Shown one piece after another: positions 58,485 through 64,000 of a DNA stretch of 64,000 nucleotides; position 1 is the stretch's first letter; the number at the start of each line of letters is the position of its first letter. This DNA is from Pseudognaphalium luteoalbum (Eukaryota; Streptophyta; Magnoliopsida; Asterales; Asteraceae), in contig OY730195.1 of the NCBI GenBank assembly GCA_963422505.1, forward strand, positions 54,333,967 through 54,397,966, written 5' to 3'. Position numbers and translations under genes: made by a program. The notes below the pieces were generated by a model that saw nothing but the letters and a program-made list of their open reading frames with translations, did not search any database and was not told the origin of the DNA.

Positions 58485-59176
58485 ATGGCCGACTCATCAT
58501 CTAGACAAAACACACGTACTTCATCATCTGTCTCTCTCGCTCACATTGCGGCCACTCAGAACCACTCATGGCTAGACGCACTGGTAGTTCACACCGAGCT
58601 AGACCATACCACAATCCTGCCATCACGGGTAATGTCGCTGCTATAGCTCCCCATCAGGCAATCGCCCACCAATGGAGCTGGTTACCCACAGCTATGGCCA
58701 CCTGGAAGATCGAGGATAATATTGAAATTCCGGCTGATGAAGAATGATACTCAGCCATGGATCTTTCCCCTTATACTCAAGAACCAACACATTTCACTGC
58801 TCCTATGTTAGCTGCTTGAGTGCACTGTCACGAAAGCAAGTTGCACGATATGGAAATCGAACAACGTAACATTCGTTCGGACTGGATGGAACAAACCCAA
58901 GACAGTGTTGCACAGTTGTACATAGGACAGGCAGACATCTCTGAAACTATCAATCCTACGCACGATCAAATGGTAGACACTGTGCAAACCATGGAAATTG
59001 TCCACAATCAAGTAATCAATAACCGAAATGAAATCTCCATTTTACAGTCCTGGTTGAATCAATGCGAGACACGCTTGAGAGAAACCGAGGACGCCCTCAT
59101 AATGGTTAGCAGACTTGCAGAGTCTGTGGACCACCTTACCTCTTTGCTTCCACAACTAAATCTACACCGATATTAG
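58485..59176 (+). pseudogene. Pre-gag coiled-coil ORF of element A (broken, longer N-terminus)
   Basis: Begins MADSSSRQNTRTSSSVSL in the position of D's ORF. The N-terminal half is about 80 residues longer than in D and E and is broken by a frameshift and stops near 58746 and 58817. The coiled-coil half from 58820 (SKLHDMEIEQRNIRSDW; VDTVQTMEIVHNQVINNRNE; LLPQLNLHRY) is open and clearly homologous. Confidence 0.75.
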
Positions 59177-59463
59177 TGTAGTCGCTATCTTGTAATTTGT
59201 TAACTAGCTATGTAGAAATCTATGTAATTCGACCGGATGTAACAATTCCTGACATCTTTTGTGACTTTAGGTTCTGTAACCATTTGTAAACTCTGAATCT
59301 TGTAATCATTTGAACTTTGTATCGTGAAATGATTACTAACCTTAACGTATTATCTTACTCTATTGATAGTCATGTTGTATATAACCTCAATATATATACA
59401 TATGTGATATGTCAAAATCCTATACAAACATCTCACTTATCTCTTTCTTGATTTCTCAGCACC
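59177..59463 (+). other. Spacer between pre-gag ORF and gag in A
   Basis: Contains AATTCGACCGGAT-AACAATTCC-GACATCTTTTGT, also present at 37810-37850 in D, so the spacer is conserved between elements. No coding capacity. Confidence 0.6.
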
Positions 59464-62400
59464 ATGCCTCCAAAAAAACACACGTACAACGATACTGAAA
59501 TCACTCAACTTATTGCACAAAGTGTGGCACAAGCCTTAGCTACTCGACAGTCAAGTTCTGGCAGTGAAGACACACTGAATAACAACCCTATAGCCGAACC
59601 CTATTCCTACAAGGACATCCTCAACTGCAAACCGTTGTACTTCAAGGGCACTGAAGGAGCCATCGGCCTGATCAGATGGTTCAAGAGAATGGAATCTGTC
59701 TTCCGTATCAGCAATTGTGCGGAGGATACTAAGGTTAAGTTCTCCACATGTACCCTTTAGGAAGGTGCTCTTACTTGGTGGAATTCATATGCCAATTATG
59801 TAGGCATGGACACTGCTTATCTACTCCCCTGGGAGGATCTGAAAAAGATGCTCATTGAGGAGTATTGTCCCAACGAAGAACTCCAGAAATTGGAAGAGGA
59901 ATTCTGGCGCTTATCGGTTCAGGAAACCGATATCATTGGTTATACCACCAGATTTTAACAGGGTAGACCCCGAGCACAAATGCATCCAGAGGTACATCTG
60001 CGGTCTCTTGGAAAATATCCAGGGGAATGTCGCCTCATCCCGACCAGCAACCATTCAGAGTGCCATCCGCCTGGCACATGAACATATGGCAATGATTGTC
60101 AGTCGTGAAACACCCGATCCATCTTCCAACAACAACAACAAGAGAAAATGAACTGACAACCACAACAACCAAAACAAGAAACCCGACACCATCAAGGCTT
60201 ACACTAGGACAAAACCCTTTTCTTCCAAGTGCAACCGCCACCACGACGGTCCTTGTGGTACTCCTTGCAACAACTGCAAGCGGTACGGGCATCTTGCCAA
60301 GGACTGAAGATCTCCCAAGAATAACAACAACAATCCCAACAACAACACCAACACAAATCAACCCCGAGCCTGTTACGATTGTGGAGACACCGGACACTTC
60401 AGGAATGATTATCCGAAATGCAAGAACAAGGGCAACCACAACAATGCACGAAGTAGAGCTTTTGTACTTAACTCTAAGGACGCCCGTCAAGACCCTAATG
60501 TGGTCACGGGTATGTTCCTTATCAAAAATTTATCTGCTTCTGTTCTGTTTGATACTGGTGCAGACAAGAATTCCAAATCGAATGAGTTCAACCCACTACT
60601 TGATATTACACCTGTTGCATTAAATACTTTATATACTATAGAGTTAGCTAATAGCAAACTAATCGAGGCCGATAGTGTAATACCAAATTGCACCCTAAAT
60701 CTCGCAAACAAACTTTTTCCAATAAACCTCATACCAGTCGAGATTGGAAGTTTCGACATCATTGTAGGCATGGACTGGTTATCCAACCACCAAGCGGAAA
60801 TCATCTGTTATGACAAAATCGTTCGTATTCCTCTCGCCACCGGTAGTACTTTAGTCATACAAGGCAAGACCGGTGGGACGAGATTAAATATCATCTCATG
60901 CATGAAAACCCGTAAGTACTTGAGAAAGGGTTATCAGGTAATTCTCGCACACATCATGGAGAAAAAGTTAGAGGAGAAGCGACTTGAGGATGTGCCAATT
61001 GTTCGAGACTTTCCAGAACTCTTTCTTAAGGAATTACCTGGCCTTTCACTGCCTAGGCAGGTTGAGTTCTCCATCGATCTTGTGCCCGGTGCAGCACCCG
61101 TGGCACGAGCACCTTACCGCTTAGCTCCATCTGAACTTCAGGAGTTGTCTACCCAACTACAAGAGCTCCTGGACAAAGGATTCATTCGACCGAGTTCCTC
61201 GCCTTGGGGAGCCCCGGTTCTGTTTATGAAAAAGAAAGACGGTTCTTTCAGAATGTGTATCGACTACCGTGAACTCAATAAACTCACCGTCAAAAACTGT
61301 TATCCACTCCCCCGTATTGATGACCTATTTGACCAACTCCAAGGGTCGAGTTTTTATTCAAAAATCGATCTACGGTCAATTTATCATCAACTCCAATTTT
61401 GTGACTCTGATACTCTGAAAACTACCTTCCGAACTTGCTACGGGCATTACGAGTTTCAAGTGATGCCATTCGGTTTAACGAACGCACCGACTGTATTCAT
61501 GGACCTTATGAACCGGGTGTGCAAACCATATCTTGACAAATTTGTCATTGTATTCATCGATGACATCTTCATTTACTCGCGTGATGAACAAGAACATGGG
61601 CAGCATCTCAAAAACATCCTAGAGCTACTTAAACATGAGGAGTTATATGCTAAATTCTCCAAGTGCGAGTTCCGGATGCAAACTGTGCAATTCCTTAGAC
61701 ACGTGATTGATAGTCGAGGAATCCATGTTGATCCATCAAAAATTGAGGCTATCAAGTGCTAGCAAGCACCTACTATGCTAACCGAAGTACGCCAATTCTT
61801 GGGTCTTGCTGGGTACTATCGGCGTTTCATTGAGAATTTTTCAAAAATAGCCCAACCTCTCACCACATTGACTCAAATAGACAAGAAGTTCGACTGGTCA
61901 AATAAACAAGAGTCATCCTTCTAACTTCTGAAACAAAAGCTTTGCAGTGCTCCTATTCTGTCATTACCCTAAGGCAATGATGACTTCGTGGTATACTGCG
62001 ATACTTCACACCAAGGTCTTGGTTGCGTGTTGATGCAACGAGACAAGGTCATTGCCTACGCCTCCTGACAGCTTAAAGTTCACGAAAAGAACTACACCAC
62101 TCATGATCTCGAACTGGGAGCCGTAGTGTTTGCACTCAAAATCTGGAGACATTATCTATACGGCACGAAATGTACAATCTTTACAGACTACAAAAGTCTC
62201 CAACACATCTTTGATCAAAAGGATCTCAACATGCGGCAACGTCGATGGGTCGATTTGCTTACCGATTATGACTGCGAAATCAAATACCACCCGGGTAAGG
62301 CAAATGTCATTGCCGATGCCCTCAGCCAGAAAGAACGTGCAAAACCCCTTCGAGTCTAAGCACTCATCATGAACATTCACAACAATCTTGTTGCACAAAT

Positions 62401-63853
62401 CCTCGCTACTCAACTTGAAGCACTCAAACCCGAAAACATCCTAAATGAAGCCTTGCGAGACATGGATAAATAGTTCGAGACCAAACCTAACGGTACTCGA
62501 CAATTCTATAACCGAATATGGCTACCTAGCTTCGGCAACTTACGAGATTTGGTGATGGACGAAGCTCACAAATCTCGATATTCTATACATCCTGGATCTG
62601 ACAAGATGTATCACAGTATCAAGGAACTATACTGGTGGCCTAACATGAAAGTTGACATCGCCACGTATGTCGGAAAATGGTTAACTTGTTCTAAGGTTAA
62701 GGCCGAGTATCAGAAACCCTCCGGATTGCTTCAACAACCTGAAATCCCTCAATGGAAATGGGAGCAGATTACCATGGATTTCATCACTAAACTCCCGAGA
62801 ACACCGAGCGGTTGCGATACCATTTGGGTGATTGTCGATCGTCTCACAAGATCTGCTCATTTCCTCGCAATCAAAGAAACTGATAAAATGGAACGCCTCA
62901 CTCGAATCTATCCGAAAGAAATCGTATCCCAACACGGCATTCCCATCTCGATCATCTCTGACATAGATAGTCTCTTCACTTCTCGTTTTTGTCAATCATT
63001 ACTAAAATCATTGGGTACTTGTTTGGACATGAGTACGACAAATCATCCGTAAACTGACGGCCAAAGCGAACGAACCATTCAAACACTGGAAGATATGCTA
63101 TGAGCCTGCGTAGTTGATTTCGGTGCAAACTGGGAAATACATTTACCATTGTGCGATTTTTCGTACAACAACAGTTACCACACCATTATTGGAGCTGCAA
63201 CATTCGAGGCACTGTACGGTCGTAAGTGTCGATCACCTATCTGTTGGACCGAAGTGGGAGACAGCTAACTCACTAGTCCCGAGATCATTCATGAAACAAC
63301 AGAGAAAATCTTTGGTATCCAAAACCGGATGAAAGCCATACGTGATCGTTAGAAGAGTTATGCTGACGTGAGACACAAGCATCTCGAGTTCCAGGTTGGG
63401 GATCAAGTATTACACAAAGTGTCACCTTGGAAAGGTGTCATTCGTTTCGGCAAACGCGAGAAGTTAAATCCCAGGTACATTGGACCTTTTGAGATCCTTG
63501 AAAGATTTGGTCCAGTGGCATATCGATTACAGCTACCTCCCGAGCTTAGTAGCGTGCATCCCACCTTTCACATTTCTAATCTTAAGAAATGTTTGTCTGA
63601 TGAGTCACTCATTATTCCCCTTGATGAAATCCATATTGATGATAAACTTCATTTCGTCGAGACCCCAGTGGAAATCATGGACCGTGAGGTCAAACAGTTG
63701 AAACAAAGTCGTATTCCCATCGTTAAAGTCCGGTGGAATTCACGGCGTGGTCCGGAACTCACTTGGGAACGGGAAGTCCAACTGCGACTCAAGTACCCAC
63801 AGTTATTCACAGAATTCACTCCATCTACGACTCAGAGCTATATTTCGGGATGA
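59464..63853 (+). pseudogene. Gypsy gag-pol of element A, multiply broken
   Basis: Starts MPPKKHTYNDTEITQLIAQS. Domains in order: retrotrans_gag, Cys/His motifs (60225-60430), protease LFDTGADKNSKS, RT (FRMCIDYRELNKL, SKIDLRSIYHQ with Ile for the usual Gly, VFIDDIFIYS), RNase H (TDYKSLQHIF), integrase (HPGSDKMYHSIKELYWWP; MDFITKLPR; ISDIDSLF; GQSERTIQTLEDM) and chromodomain-like tail (VRWNSRRGPELTWEREV). Stops or frameshifts occur at 59758, around 59955 (small deletion), 60148, 61759, 61922, 62066, 62357, 62471 and several places in integrase. The stop at 63851 precedes the polypurine tract. Decay is the heaviest among the gypsy copies. Confidence 0.9.
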
Positions 63854-63875
63854 AATTCTCTTAATAAGGGACGAA

Positions 63876-64000
63876 TATGACACCCGCCAAAATAGGGCTA
63901 GCACTCAGTGTCTAATCATTGTATTAATACATGTAATTAGTTGTGTTTAGGGCTAATTATGTGTATCATTTTGTATATTATTATATATACACACGTACGC
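63876..64000 (+). repeat. 3' LTR of element A (start only; runs out of window)
   Basis: Starts TATGACACCCGCC after an AAATTCTCTTAATAAGGGACGAA polypurine-like region. It aligns with 3946-4070 with about eight differences, including TG to TA at the LTR start. Confidence 0.85.

Larger units (their letters stand above)
3946..64000 (+). mobile_element. Gypsy (Tekay-like) element A, interrupted by B, 3' end outside window
   Basis: The 5' LTR begins TGTGACACCCGCC at 3946 and the 3' LTR begins at 63876 with the same sequence, carrying TA for TG. The LTR is split by copia element B at 6673/58093. Its tail, primer site, pre-gag ORF, gag-pol and polypurine tract resume after B. The first ~125 bp of the two LTRs differ at about eight positions by eye, making A the oldest dateable element here. 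The 5-bp sequence left of it is GTTAG; the right flank is not in the window, so the duplication cannot be confirmed. Confidence 0.8.

Overview
The window is plant nuclear DNA made almost entirely of nested LTR retrotransposons. I found no host gene, rRNA, tRNA or CRISPR array. The evidence for a plant is Ty1/copia gag-pol (order PR-IN-RT-RNH) and Ty3/gypsy gag-pol (order PR-RT-RNH-IN plus a C-terminal chromodomain-like tail), both primed from the initiator-Met tRNA (TGGTATCAGAGC), in AT-rich DNA with plant-style introns. The gypsy copies look like the Tekay/Del chromovirus branch and the copia copies like long SIRE/Maximus-type elements. The accessory proteins resemble ones I associate with Asteraceae genomes, so a composite is my best guess; this is family-level recognition, not a search.

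Layout (element letters are mine). Positions 1-2914 are the 3' end of a copia element (element 0): an accessory ORF, a polypurine tract and a 940-bp LTR. 2915-3945 is an old reverse-oriented gypsy LTR remnant. From 3946 to beyond the window end runs gypsy element A. Copia element B (6674-58092) is inserted into the end of A's 5' LTR. B in turn contains copia element C (15073-29922, duplication GTTAT) and gypsy element D (31451-53674, duplication CGGAT). D carries a solo gypsy LTR, F (33093-36275, duplication GTTAT), in its 5' LTR, and a whole reverse-strand gypsy element, E (39213-51050, duplication CCTTA), inside its protease codons. A MULE-like MITE (12967-13288) and a ~750-bp LTR-like segment sit in B's pol. 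LTR divergence counted by eye falls with nesting depth: A about 6% over 125 bp, B about 4%, C about 2.5%, D about 1.7%, E about 0.6%. This supports the order of insertion.

What the elements encode. B and C have gag, pol and then two extra genes. The first (acc1) has three phase-0 introns in C, a splice acceptor directly before its ATG, and a TATA box plus a good splice donor about 1 kb upstream. It therefore looks like a transcription unit with its own promoter and a 5' UTR intron. The second (acc2) is a basic, probably nuclear protein ending just before the 3' LTR. A ~60-nt motif with two small hairpins occurs upstream of both extra genes in C and upstream of acc2 in B, and one hairpin shows covarying base pairs. 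The gypsy elements A, D and E share a coiled-coil ORF between the primer site and gag. All coding regions carry stops or frameshifts. E is the least damaged but has lost the first catalytic Asp of its reverse transcriptase.

The LTRs and leaders are rich in short CG-containing tandem motifs. These are CTGCGAANCGAG-type in copia B and C and, on the opposite strand, in gypsy D, and palindromic GCGACAC-type in gypsy A and E. The most notable points are the intron-bearing accessory gene with its hairpin module, the shared GCGA motif, and the pre-gag coiled-coil ORF.
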